A stretch of DNA of 64,000 nucleotides from Prolixibacteraceae bacterium (GTDB lineage: Bacteria; Bacteroidota; Bacteroidia; Bacteroidales; Prolixibacteraceae), in assembly GCA_019163175.1 (NCBI GenBank), contig JAFLKN010000046.1, forward strand, positions 1 to 64,000, read 5' to 3'. The notes below the pieces were generated by a model that was not told where the DNA came from, searched no databases, and saw only the letters and a list, made by a program, of their open reading frames with translations. This document shows, piece by piece, positions 39,146 through 48,035 of this stretch (its first letter is position 1; every line of letters begins with the position of its first letter). The translations under genes were made by a program, and so were the position numbers.

Positions 39146-40741
39146 ATGAAGGTATTGCAATTATTGATGGTAGCTGGAATTGTCCTGGGCATGAGTTGCA
39201 CAGCTTCAAAAACAAATGAATATACATTGAAGATCAGCCAAGATATCAGGTATCAAACCATCGATGGATTTGGCGCTTCCGATGCCTGGCGTTGCCAGTT
39301 TGTGGGCAAAAACTGGCCACTGGAAAAGCGCGAGCAAATTGCCGACTGGCTTTTTAGCAGCGATGTGGATGAAAAAGGCAATCCCAAAGGAATTGGCTTG
39401 TCGATTTGGCGTTTTTACCTGGCAGCGGGTACTACAGAGCAGGGCGAAGCTTCCGGAATTCCCAGCCCATGGCGGCGTGGCGAAAGTTTTCTGTCTCCTG
39501 AAGGGAAATGGGACTGGACCAAGTACGAAGGTCAGCGCTGGTTTCTGAAAGCAGCGCAAAAGAGGGGAGTCGAAAAATACCTCGCGTTTACAATTGCCCC
39601 ACCGGTACAGTTCGCAAAAAACGGAAAAGGATTTGGAACGAAAGGTGTCAGCAATTTTAACATTCTGCCCGGAAAAGACAAAGACTACGCAGCCTACCTG
39701 GCCAATGTTCTGGAACATTTCAGGAATAATGAAGGAATAGAGTTCGACTACCTTAGTCCGTTTAACGAACCGCAGTGGGATTGGGAAAAAGGCTCGCAGG
39801 AAGGCACACCTGCCAAAAACGAGGAATTGTTCAGCTTTGTAAAATACATTTCCGAAGAATTGAACCAGCGAAATCTTAAAACACTGATTGTTCCGGGCGA
39901 AGGCGGAAAAATCGATTACCTCTACAAAACCGTAGGGAAAGACGACAATCGCGATAATCAGGTCGAATTCTTCTTTTCGCCATCGTCACCGAATTATATC
40001 GGCAACTTCGAAAATGTTGCTCCGATAATTTCAGCGCATAGTTATTTTACCGTTTGGCCGGTTGCAGAGCAAGTAAAATCAAGAAAAGCGCTTGCCGAAA
40101 AGATGAAATTGGTAAACCCGAATTTGGGTTACTGGCAAAGCGAATACTGCATTTTGGAAAATAACGATGAAATTGGACAGGGAAACAAACGCGATTTGGG
40201 AATGCCGACAGCTCTGTTTGTTGCCCGGATTATTCACAACGACCTGACCATTTGCAACGCACGGTCGTGGCAATGGTGGACAGCCATTACCGAAAGCGAT
40301 TACAAAGATGGCCTTATTTTTTTGGACAGCGGTACTGAACAGAAGGTTGGACAAATGGGCGATCATATCCAGAGCATGCAATTCGACGGCACCGCGCGCG
40401 ACAGCAAGCTAATGTGGGCTTTGGGCAATTATTCACGTTTTGTCAGGCCAGGAATGCAAAGGGTTCAGGCCGAATTAACCAATGAAACCGGAACCGGTCC
40501 CAATCACGAAAAAATTATGGTGTCGGCCTATTCATCACCCGATACGAAAAATCTGGTTATTGTGCTTGTAAATATTGAACCTGTCGGACTGAAAATAAAT
40601 TCCCTGATAAAAGATGGTTCCACGAAAGGGCTTATGTACCTGACGTCTGAAGATAAAAACCTCGAAGTTAGTGAAATCGTTGGCCCGAACATCGAAATCC
40701 CGGCACGTTCGGTTGCCACACTTTGCTATACAATTGAATAA
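39146..40741 (+). CDS. GH30 glycoside hydrolase, lipoprotein
   Basis: 531 residues from the ATG at 39146, four bases after the previous stop; lipobox GMSC. A single GH30 catalytic unit without LamG or sorting tail: TIDGFGASDAWR, GLSIWRFYLAAGTTEQGEAS, acid/base Glu208 (SPFNEPQWDW), nucleophile Glu333 (YWQSEYCI). It shares its subfamily motifs with the LamG-GH30 upstream, so the two likely act on the same linkage at different places: the T9SS form outside, the lipoprotein form anchored to a membrane and acting on released oligosaccharides. The exact specificity (beta-1,6-galactan is the best guess) is inferred. Confidence 0.88.
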   Translation: MKVLQLLMVAGIVLGMSCTASKTNEYTLKISQDIRYQTIDGFGASDAWRCQFVGKNWPLEKREQIADWLFSSDVDEKGNPKGIGLSIWRFYLAAGTTEQGEASGIPSPWRRGESFLSPEGKWDWTKYEGQRWFLKAAQKRGVEKYLAFTIAPPVQFAKNGKGFGTKGVSNFNILPGKDKDYAAYLANVLEHFRNNEGIEFDYLSPFNEPQWDWEKGSQEGTPAKNEELFSFVKYISEELNQRNLKTLIVPGEGGKIDYLYKTVGKDDNRDNQVEFFFSPSSPNYIGNFENVAPIISAHSYFTVWPVAEQVKSRKALAEKMKLVNPNLGYWQSEYCILENNDEIGQGNKRDLGMPTALFVARIIHNDLTICNARSWQWWTAITESDYKDGLIFLDSGTEQKVGQMGDHIQSMQFDGTARDSKLMWALGNYSRFVRPGMQRVQAELTNETGTGPNHEKIMVSAYSSPDTKNLVIVLVNIEPVGLKINSLIKDGSTKGLMYLTSEDKNLEVSEIVGPNIEIPARSVATLCYTIE

Positions 40742-40789
40742 AATATGATTTTGAAATTGCTTTAATAAAGAACATTATTACGCTTTGAT

Positions 40790-43516
40790 ATGAAACCAAA
40801 ACAACCAATTAAGTCACTTATTTTCATCTTATTCATTGCCATATTTTCCTCCTGTCAGGCACAAAAAGAAAGCGCGATTAATTTATCCGGCGAGTGGGAA
40901 CTTTGCCTCGATTCATTAAATTCAGAAAACATCGATCAGTTGAAATTCGATTTAAAAGTCAACTTGCCCGGCACACTCGATGAGGCTCGTATCGGGAAAG
41001 CGAATAAACTTGTGCCTGAAATGAAACGCGAAGTGATGCTCCACCTTCAGCGTAAACACGAATATATTGGTAAAGCGTGGTACCGTAATACCATTGTTAT
41101 TCCTGAAAGTGCAAAAGGCTTGCAGGCAATTCTGAAATTAGAGCGCGTGCTTTGGAAATCGACTGTTTATGTTGACGGAAAGCTTGTCGGATCGGAGAAT
41201 AGCTTATCGGTTCCTCATCAATATGATCTGGCTGGTTTTATTTCGCCCGGCGAACATCAAATACTGATTTGTATCGACAACACGAGGCAATTTGATTTGA
41301 ATGACACTGATATGGCCCATGCCTATACCAATGAAACGCAAATCAAGTGGAACGGTATACTGGGCGAGTTTCAAATAGGGTTTTTCCCTTCCACACAACT
41401 CGATGGAATTCAACTTTTCCCGAATGTGAGTGACCGGAGCGTGATGGTGAAATTAAACAGTGAACTTAAAAGCAACGAAAAGTTACAACTTTCGGTGAAA
41501 AATGCAGCAGGTAAGCAACTTGTTAAAAAGAACTTTCAAGTTGGTTCCGGTGAAAGTTTCACCGTAGAAATTCCGGAAGAAGTTCAGCTTTGGAGCGAGT
41601 TTTCGCCTGCGTTATATACACTTGAAGCAAGTTTTTCGAGCGATGATAAATTAGTACAAACCCGCGCAATTCCTTTCGGATTCCGTACGCTTGAAGCCAA
41701 TGGCAAGCAGATACTGCTAAACGGAAAACCTGTTTTTCTTCGGGGAACGTTGGAATGTGCCATTTTCCCGAAAACGGGGCATCCGCCGGTAACCGTTCAG
41801 GAATGGACAAAACAATTTAAATCGGCACAAGCTTATGGTTTAAATCACCTTCGTTTCCATTCGTGGTGCCCACCCGAAGCAGCCTTTGTAGCTGCCGATC
41901 AGCTTGGTTTTTACCTTCAGGTTGAAGCTCCGAACTGGAACACTACTTTTGGTTCCGACAATGCTTCTGCTGAATTTGTTGAAAACGAAGCAGCCCGAAT
42001 CATTGAAGCTTATGGAAACCATCCTTCATTCTGTATGATGTCGATGGGAAATGAGTTGCAAGGCGACTTTAAACGGATGAACGATTTGGTGACGAAGATT
42101 AAAGGCCAGGATAATAGGCATTTATACACTACCACCACCTTTACGTTTGAACCCGGACATGGAAAATTTCCGGAACCGCTCGACGATTTTTTTATTACAC
42201 AATATACCGATAGCGGTTGGGTACGTGGTCAAGGTGTTTTCGATTCGCAATACCCGAACTTCAAAACCGATTACACCAAAGCGGTTAAACATCTTCAGGT
42301 TCCACTAATTACCCACGAAATCGGGCAATATTCAGTGTTCCCAAACCTGAAGGAGATTGAAAAATATACCGGTGTTTTAGATCCGATGAATTTTAAAGCG
42401 GTAAAGAACGACCTGCAGCAAAAAGGATTGTTGCCTTTGGCCGAAGATTACCTGATGGCAAGCGGACAATTGGCCAAATTACTTTACAAGGAAGAAATTG
42501 AACGAGCTTTGAAAACGGTTGGTATTAGCGGATTCCAGTTGCTCGATCTTCACGATTTTCCAGGGCAAGGTACCGCCTTGGTTGGACTGTTGGATGCTTT
42601 CTGGGATTCGAAAGGAATTGTGGATTCTACTGAATTTAAAACTTTTTGTTCGGCGTTGGTTCCGCTAATCTGGATGGATAAGGCAGTTTACAAAAGCAAC
42701 GAAAGCATTAAAGTTGAATTTGGAGTGGCCAATTATCTGAAAGAGTTAAACCAACAGAAAGTAAACATTGAAATTATTGATGGCAACAATCGGGTTTTGC
42801 AGCAAAAGAAGTTTGATGTGCCTGTCATTCCGTTTGGTAAAACTTCGATGCTTGGAACTTTCGAACTTCCTTTGTCATTCGTAACAGAAGCCAGTCGGCT
42901 AACAATCCGACTTTCCATCGAAGGTACAAACTTCCAAAACAGTTGGCCAGTATGGGTTTATCCTGAAGTTGTCATTGATCAGACCGGAAGTGTGGTTGTG
43001 ACCAGTTCGTTCGATGAGGCCGAAAAAGCCTTGAAACAGGGACGAAAAGTATTGCTGAATCCGGAGATTAAAAAAATGAATGGCTTGGAAGGAAAATTCG
43101 TACAGGTATTCTGGAGCCCGGTTCATTTCCCAAACCAACCGGGAACAATGGGGCTGCTCATCGATCCGAAAAATCCTGCATTCAGTTCTTTCCCAACCGA
43201 ATTTCATTCGAATTGGCAATGGTGGGATTTGTGCAAACAATCGAAAACACTCGAGTTCGGCAGTCTGACCGTAAAACCGCTGATCAGGGTGGTCGATAAT
43301 TTCTTTAAAAACCGAAACCTGACCAATCTGTTCGAAGTCAAAGTTGGCGAAGGGAAGCTGCTTTTTTCTTCCATGGATTTAACCAGTCGCCTGGGTGAGC
43401 GCCCCGAAGCCACTCAATTACGATCATCAATTCTGAAATACATGAATTCCGATAAGTTCAATCCCGAAAATCAGACAGACTTCAGTCTTTTGAAGAATCA
43501 GTTTAAAAAAGATTGA
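40790..43516 (+). CDS. GH2-family glycoside hydrolase with extra C-terminal domain, lipoprotein (copy 1)
   Basis: 908 residues; lipobox IFSSC. The standard GH2 layout: jelly-roll sugar-binding domain (NLSGEWELCLDS; GKAWYRNTIVIPE), an Ig-like domain, then the barrel (FLRGTLECAIFPKTGHPP; HLRFHSWCPPEAAF) with acid/base Glu422 (MGNELQG) and proposed nucleophile Glu510 (THEIGQY). From about 740 a further domain of roughly 150 residues shares PNQPGTMGLLIDPK and HSNWQWWDL with the second GH2 in this window. Known GH2 activities are beta-galactosidase, beta-mannosidase, beta-glucuronidase and alpha-arabinopyranosidase; the CPPEAAF/DFPGQGT version cannot be assigned by eye. Confidence 0.9.
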   Translation: MKPKQPIKSLIFILFIAIFSSCQAQKESAINLSGEWELCLDSLNSENIDQLKFDLKVNLPGTLDEARIGKANKLVPEMKREVMLHLQRKHEYIGKAWYRNTIVIPESAKGLQAILKLERVLWKSTVYVDGKLVGSENSLSVPHQYDLAGFISPGEHQILICIDNTRQFDLNDTDMAHAYTNETQIKWNGILGEFQIGFFPSTQLDGIQLFPNVSDRSVMVKLNSELKSNEKLQLSVKNAAGKQLVKKNFQVGSGESFTVEIPEEVQLWSEFSPALYTLEASFSSDDKLVQTRAIPFGFRTLEANGKQILLNGKPVFLRGTLECAIFPKTGHPPVTVQEWTKQFKSAQAYGLNHLRFHSWCPPEAAFVAADQLGFYLQVEAPNWNTTFGSDNASAEFVENEAARIIEAYGNHPSFCMMSMGNELQGDFKRMNDLVTKIKGQDNRHLYTTTTFTFEPGHGKFPEPLDDFFITQYTDSGWVRGQGVFDSQYPNFKTDYTKAVKHLQVPLITHEIGQYSVFPNLKEIEKYTGVLDPMNFKAVKNDLQQKGLLPLAEDYLMASGQLAKLLYKEEIERALKTVGISGFQLLDLHDFPGQGTALVGLLDAFWDSKGIVDSTEFKTFCSALVPLIWMDKAVYKSNESIKVEFGVANYLKELNQQKVNIEIIDGNNRVLQQKKFDVPVIPFGKTSMLGTFELPLSFVTEASRLTIRLSIEGTNFQNSWPVWVYPEVVIDQTGSVVVTSSFDEAEKALKQGRKVLLNPEIKKMNGLEGKFVQVFWSPVHFPNQPGTMGLLIDPKNPAFSSFPTEFHSNWQWWDLCKQSKTLEFGSLTVKPLIRVVDNFFKNRNLTNLFEVKVGEGKLLFSSMDLTSRLGERPEATQLRSSILKYMNSDKFNPENQTDFSLLKNQFKKD

Positions 43517-43526
43517 ATTTTCTTCA

Positions 43527-46397
43527 ATGATTAAATACAAAAGAGTTCTTCTGGTTATTGGTGCAATCTTATTGGCAATTTCTCACTTGGAGGCAGCTCC
43601 TTTTTTGAATTTGCCAATAAGAATTGTACAACCCGATGGTCAGGAGATTTCCTGTTTCGTTTCGGGCGATGAGTACTTTCATCGCATTCATGATGAAAAA
43701 GGATACACTATTGTGCAGAACACACGTGACGGTTATTATTACTATGCCCGGCTCGATGGCAATGAACTGGTAGCAACAACCGGGCTGGTAGGGGCGTGTA
43801 ACCCCGAAACACTGGGTGTTGTGCCCGGTTTGGTAATACCTGCCAGCCAATATATACAACTAAAAAGCGCCCAATTCCCTACTGAAGTTAAGCAATCTTT
43901 TACGGGCACTTCATTTTCAAATATCGTGTTGTTTGTCAGGTTTACGAATACTTCAGAATTTCCTTTGAGCCGAGATGTTTACCATGAATTACTTAATACA
44001 GGCAATGCATCGGTAAAAAATTATTATCATGAAGCATCCTACGGAAACCTGAAACTGACCAGTTATTTATTTCCTGAAAGCAATGAGTACGCTAATTTGT
44101 CGGTAACTGTACCTTACGAAAAGGGATATTTAAGTCCTTACAATGCAGCGACAAATCCCGGTGGATATGTTAATGATGGTGGCAGCCGCGAACAGGAGGT
44201 TGTAGCCAAAGCCATCGAAGCAGTAAAAAGTCAGATCCCGTCCACTTTAATAACCGATGCCAACAATGATGGTTATATTGACAATTTCACCATGATATTC
44301 AGGGGCGACAACGATGGCTGGGGAAAAGTTTTTTGGGCACATCAGTGGTGGCTCAATAAAGATGTTACTATCAACGGTAAAAAGGTTGGCAGCTTTACAA
44401 TGCTTCCCGAAAATCAATGCAATGCCGGAACGGTTTGTCATGAGCTGTTTCATTGTATTGGCGCTCCAGACCTGTACCATTATACCGATAATGGTATAAC
44501 TCCAGTTGGCCCCTGGGATATTATGCAAACTGGATATTCGCACATGAGCGCTTACATGAAATGGAAATATTCGGGCAAAAAATGGATAACCAATATTCCT
44601 GAAATTAAAGCAAAGGGAAAATATAAACTTCTGCCTTTGTACAATTCACCCGATTGCTGTTACAAAATTGCCTCACCCTTCACTTCAGGCGAATACTTTA
44701 TTGTCGAATTCCGAAAAAAAGCAGGGTCTTTTGAAGGATCTATTCCGGGTTCTGGTTTGGTTATTTACCGGATCAACCCTGCTGCTTCGGGCAATGGTAA
44801 TGGTCCACCCGACGAAGTATATTCGTTTCGGCCCGGTGGTTCTTTCTGGAGTAACGGAAATCCCTGGGAAGCCCATTTTAGCGCCGATGCCGGACGTTCG
44901 CTTTTTAATGCTGAAAGCAATCCCCGTTGTATATTGTCGGATGGCATGGATGGTGGAATAACCATTGATGAAATCACAATTCACAACGACGATTCATTAA
45001 CGTTTCGGGTTGATTTTAAGCCAGCTCCTGAAAAGGATGACTGGAAGGTAATTTACAGCGACAGTGAAGAATTTGATACCAAGGCCAGTTTTGCCATTGA
45101 TGGCGACCCTTCTACTATTTGGCATACCGGATGGCGAAATACTACTCCAGCCTATCCTCACGAATTGCAGATTGATCTGGGCTCTGAAAACTATTTTAGT
45201 ACAATAAAATACACGCCACGACAAAATATGTCGAACGGAAGGCTCGGAAAATTCAGCATTTACGCATCGAACGACCCGGCCAATTGGGGCGGTAAGCTGG
45301 TGGAAGGTGAGTTTAAAAATTCCGCGGAGAAACAAACCATTGGCTTTCCTTTGGTAAAGGCCCGATACCTTCGTTTGGTAGGCGAATCGGAAGTAAATGG
45401 AAATTCGTGGGCATCGGTTGCCGAACTCGAAATATTAAATCAGGTACCGCTGATTGCTAAAGATGGATGGAAATTAGTGGAATGCAATAGCTTTCAGCCT
45501 GAAGGATATGAAGCCAACCTGGCTTTCGACGACAAAGGATCGACTTTCTGGCATACGAAATACAGCCCAACAGCCGATCAGTTTCCGCATTTTATGACTA
45601 TTGACATGGGGCAAACCTACAGCATTTCAAAATTTAGTTATGTCCCACGTCAGGACAATAATCCAAACGGTACTATTATTAATTATTCGCTTCAGTCAAG
45701 TCTCGATAATTCCAATTGGTTTACTGTCTCTTCCGGTAGTTTTTCAAAAAATACAGGTGAAAAATGTATCAGTTTTCCCGATCATGTTGCGCGTTATTTC
45801 AAACTGGTTGCCCAATCAGAATACAATAATTTATCGATAGCATCTGCGGCAGAGTTTTCGATGTTTGGAATCCCAACCTCCGATCTGGTGCCGCCTTCGG
45901 CTCCGGCAAACCTGCATGGCACAAAGGTTTCATCAAAGCAATATCGGCTCAATTGGGATAAGTCCATCGAGAACTCCGGAATGACTTTTTACCATGTGTT
46001 TGTAAACGACTCACTCACTGGGACTACCGATTTGTTGACTATGCTGATTAACGCAAAAAGTGATTCGCTTGTTTATCCTATCCATATTAAAATGAAGGCC
46101 ATTGACGGGTCTGGCAATAGCTCGCAATTTGTATCCTATCTGGCCGAAAAACAATATGTTGGAGTTAGCACATTGGTTCACGATGAAGTTCGGTTAAAAG
46201 GTAGTAAATCGGGTGTGTACCTTACTATTCCTGAAGGTGAAACTTACCATGTGGAGTTGTTTGATATTTCAGGCCGGAAACTTTGGCAGGGAAACATTTC
46301 AGGAACAGAGTTTATCCCGATATCAATAACAAATCGAGTCATTTTGGCCCACTTCAAGAATGGAAAAAACAAGTTTACAAAAAAGTTTATTTTCTAA
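43527..46397 (+). CDS. M6-like secreted metallopeptidase with two discoidin domains and C-terminal sorting-like tail
   Basis: 956 residues; signal peptide (RVLLVIGAILLAISHLEA). An N-terminal propeptide-like part (DGQEISCFVSGDEYFHRIHD) precedes an M6/immune-inhibitor-A-type catalytic domain with the zinc motif HELFH at 305-309 followed by GAPDLYHY, and the family's DIMQTGYSHMSAYMKW. Then come two F5/8-type-C discoidin domains (about 500-640 and 640-785; both with STIWHT/STFWHT and PHELQID/PHFMTID), a fibronectin-III-like domain (about 790-880) and a tail like a T9SS sorting domain (VELFDISGRKLW). It lies 10 bases after GH2 in the middle of the enzyme cluster, which points to a protein-linked glycan substrate. 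Confidence 0.88.
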   Translation: MIKYKRVLLVIGAILLAISHLEAAPFLNLPIRIVQPDGQEISCFVSGDEYFHRIHDEKGYTIVQNTRDGYYYYARLDGNELVATTGLVGACNPETLGVVPGLVIPASQYIQLKSAQFPTEVKQSFTGTSFSNIVLFVRFTNTSEFPLSRDVYHELLNTGNASVKNYYHEASYGNLKLTSYLFPESNEYANLSVTVPYEKGYLSPYNAATNPGGYVNDGGSREQEVVAKAIEAVKSQIPSTLITDANNDGYIDNFTMIFRGDNDGWGKVFWAHQWWLNKDVTINGKKVGSFTMLPENQCNAGTVCHELFHCIGAPDLYHYTDNGITPVGPWDIMQTGYSHMSAYMKWKYSGKKWITNIPEIKAKGKYKLLPLYNSPDCCYKIASPFTSGEYFIVEFRKKAGSFEGSIPGSGLVIYRINPAASGNGNGPPDEVYSFRPGGSFWSNGNPWEAHFSADAGRSLFNAESNPRCILSDGMDGGITIDEITIHNDDSLTFRVDFKPAPEKDDWKVIYSDSEEFDTKASFAIDGDPSTIWHTGWRNTTPAYPHELQIDLGSENYFSTIKYTPRQNMSNGRLGKFSIYASNDPANWGGKLVEGEFKNSAEKQTIGFPLVKARYLRLVGESEVNGNSWASVAELEILNQVPLIAKDGWKLVECNSFQPEGYEANLAFDDKGSTFWHTKYSPTADQFPHFMTIDMGQTYSISKFSYVPRQDNNPNGTIINYSLQSSLDNSNWFTVSSGSFSKNTGEKCISFPDHVARYFKLVAQSEYNNLSIASAAEFSMFGIPTSDLVPPSAPANLHGTKVSSKQYRLNWDKSIENSGMTFYHVFVNDSLTGTTDLLTMLINAKSDSLVYPIHIKMKAIDGSGNSSQFVSYLAEKQYVGVSTLVHDEVRLKGSKSGVYLTIPEGETYHVELFDISGRKLWQGNISGTEFIPISITNRVILAHFKNGKNKFTKKFIF

Positions 46398-46412
46398 TTT
46401 AAACCCAATATA

Positions 46413-47882
46413 ATGAAATACTTAGCATTATTGTTTGTACTTTCAGCCTTCACCTGTTGCAATAAAGAACCGGAGAAACCTGTTATTCAGGAACCACAAA
46501 TACCTAAAATTGCCGTTACCGCCGATTTTTCGAATGTTGTATCGAAGTTCGACAAGAAAAAAGTATTGAACATTGCCCGTGGTGGTCACGGCATCAACAC
46601 CGACCTGACCTGGATGCCCGGTTTTTACGACAAACTCGCTGAAATTGGCATTGATGAATTCCGGCTCGACTGGGTATTGAGCGACTGGTTTTACCAGGTT
46701 GTTTCTAGAAATGACAAAGGCGAACTGCAATACGATTTCGCAAAATTGGATAAGATAATTTTACCCATGGTGCAAAAAGGGATGAAACCCATGATGTGCA
46801 TGTGCTACATGGCTTCGGCGCTTGGTAAAAATGAAGAGCAGCCCAATAATTACGATGAGTATAAATCCGCGATAAAGGCCTTTGTAAAACACTACAAAGA
46901 TTTGGGATATACTGGCTGGGCCTGGGAGTCGCACAACGAACCCGAAGGTTTTACCAAGCTTACCCCTGCCCAAACCTATAAAATGTATAAATATTTCTCT
47001 GAAGGGGTGAAAGAAGCTGATGCTACTGCCCGTGTAGGAGGATACGGAAGCGTTGGCCACGACTGGATTGGGTATGCCAATTCGTTTCTCGATTTCTATA
47101 AAAATGATTCTGCCAAACCGGTAATGGATTTTTTCTCTTTCCACCAATACAGCAAACCATCGTGGGAATATGTGCCTGAAATTGAAAACGCGTTTACGTC
47201 GCGTGGCTTAAAAGTTCCGGATCTTTACCTTACTGAATGGAACAATGGCTACAGTAAAGCTCTGGACGAAGGCAATCTGGGAGTTGTTGGCGGAGGATAC
47301 GATACCCATGTAAATGCATCGTATGTTGCCAAAAAAATGTATAATTCACTCGAATACAGCAACCTGAAGAAAATATACTTCTGGAATTTTGCCGATGCCG
47401 ATCCTGCCAAAAAGTTTGGCGGCGATATGGGTTTATTTACTGTCGATCGTCACCGAAAAGCTGCTGCCAACACATTTTTGTTTTATAATAACCTTTACGG
47501 ATCGGTTGTGTCGGCCACTTTCGCGGGCGATGGTACAGCTGCAAAGAATGCTTACGGAATTGTGACGGTTGACCCTGCACAAAAGAAACTTGCCATGATT
47601 TTATGGAATCACCAGTTCGATACGTTTGTATTCAATACTAGCCTCAACAATTTGCCGGCTTTATCGGGTGGACAACAATATACGGTTAAGAAAATGCTTG
47701 TCGATGCCAATAACGGAAACTACTACGCCGATTTCCTGAAAGGTTTCAGTGGCACAGGAGTTGGTCCTACCGAAAATGCGAAAGTGGTAAAAACATTTAA
47801 GCTAAGTGGAACAAATGTAACCTTTGCCGATACATTGAAAGAACACAGTGTTGCCTTATTCTTGATTGAACCGGCCCAATAA
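46413..47882 (+). CDS. GH39-like glycoside hydrolase, lipoprotein
   Basis: 489 residues; lipobox FTCC. A TIM-barrel clan GH-A enzyme: GFYDKLAEIGIDEFRLDW in the first strands, acid/base Glu176 (SHNEPEGF) and nucleophile Glu275 (LTEWNNG), with FSFHQYS between them. Motifs and length fit GH39, whose members act on beta-xylosides, alpha-L-iduronides or, in PUL enzymes, alpha/beta-L-arabinosides and related sugars. It follows the peptidase by 15 bases and is clearly in the operon. Exact specificity is unknown. Confidence 0.78.
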   Translation: MKYLALLFVLSAFTCCNKEPEKPVIQEPQIPKIAVTADFSNVVSKFDKKKVLNIARGGHGINTDLTWMPGFYDKLAEIGIDEFRLDWVLSDWFYQVVSRNDKGELQYDFAKLDKIILPMVQKGMKPMMCMCYMASALGKNEEQPNNYDEYKSAIKAFVKHYKDLGYTGWAWESHNEPEGFTKLTPAQTYKMYKYFSEGVKEADATARVGGYGSVGHDWIGYANSFLDFYKNDSAKPVMDFFSFHQYSKPSWEYVPEIENAFTSRGLKVPDLYLTEWNNGYSKALDEGNLGVVGGGYDTHVNASYVAKKMYNSLEYSNLKKIYFWNFADADPAKKFGGDMGLFTVDRHRKAAANTFLFYNNLYGSVVSATFAGDGTAAKNAYGIVTVDPAQKKLAMILWNHQFDTFVFNTSLNNLPALSGGQQYTVKKMLVDANNGNYYADFLKGFSGTGVGPTENAKVVKTFKLSGTNVTFADTLKEHSVALFLIEPAQ

Positions 47883-48035
47883 AAAATTAAAGATGAAACG
47901 AACATGCCGCTGAAATGATTTCAAAAGTAGGGGCACAAAAAAAGAATGAAAATTAATGTTCAAAGCGCCTGCTTTCTGGCATGTGAGTTCCATGAGAACG
48001 CTTAAAAACCAATTATTTAATACCCTTATTTTCGA

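Noticed and set aside
39206-39718. A 170-residue minus-strand open frame inside the lipoprotein GH30
   Set aside because: Antisense to conserved GH30 motifs and low-complexity in its own right.
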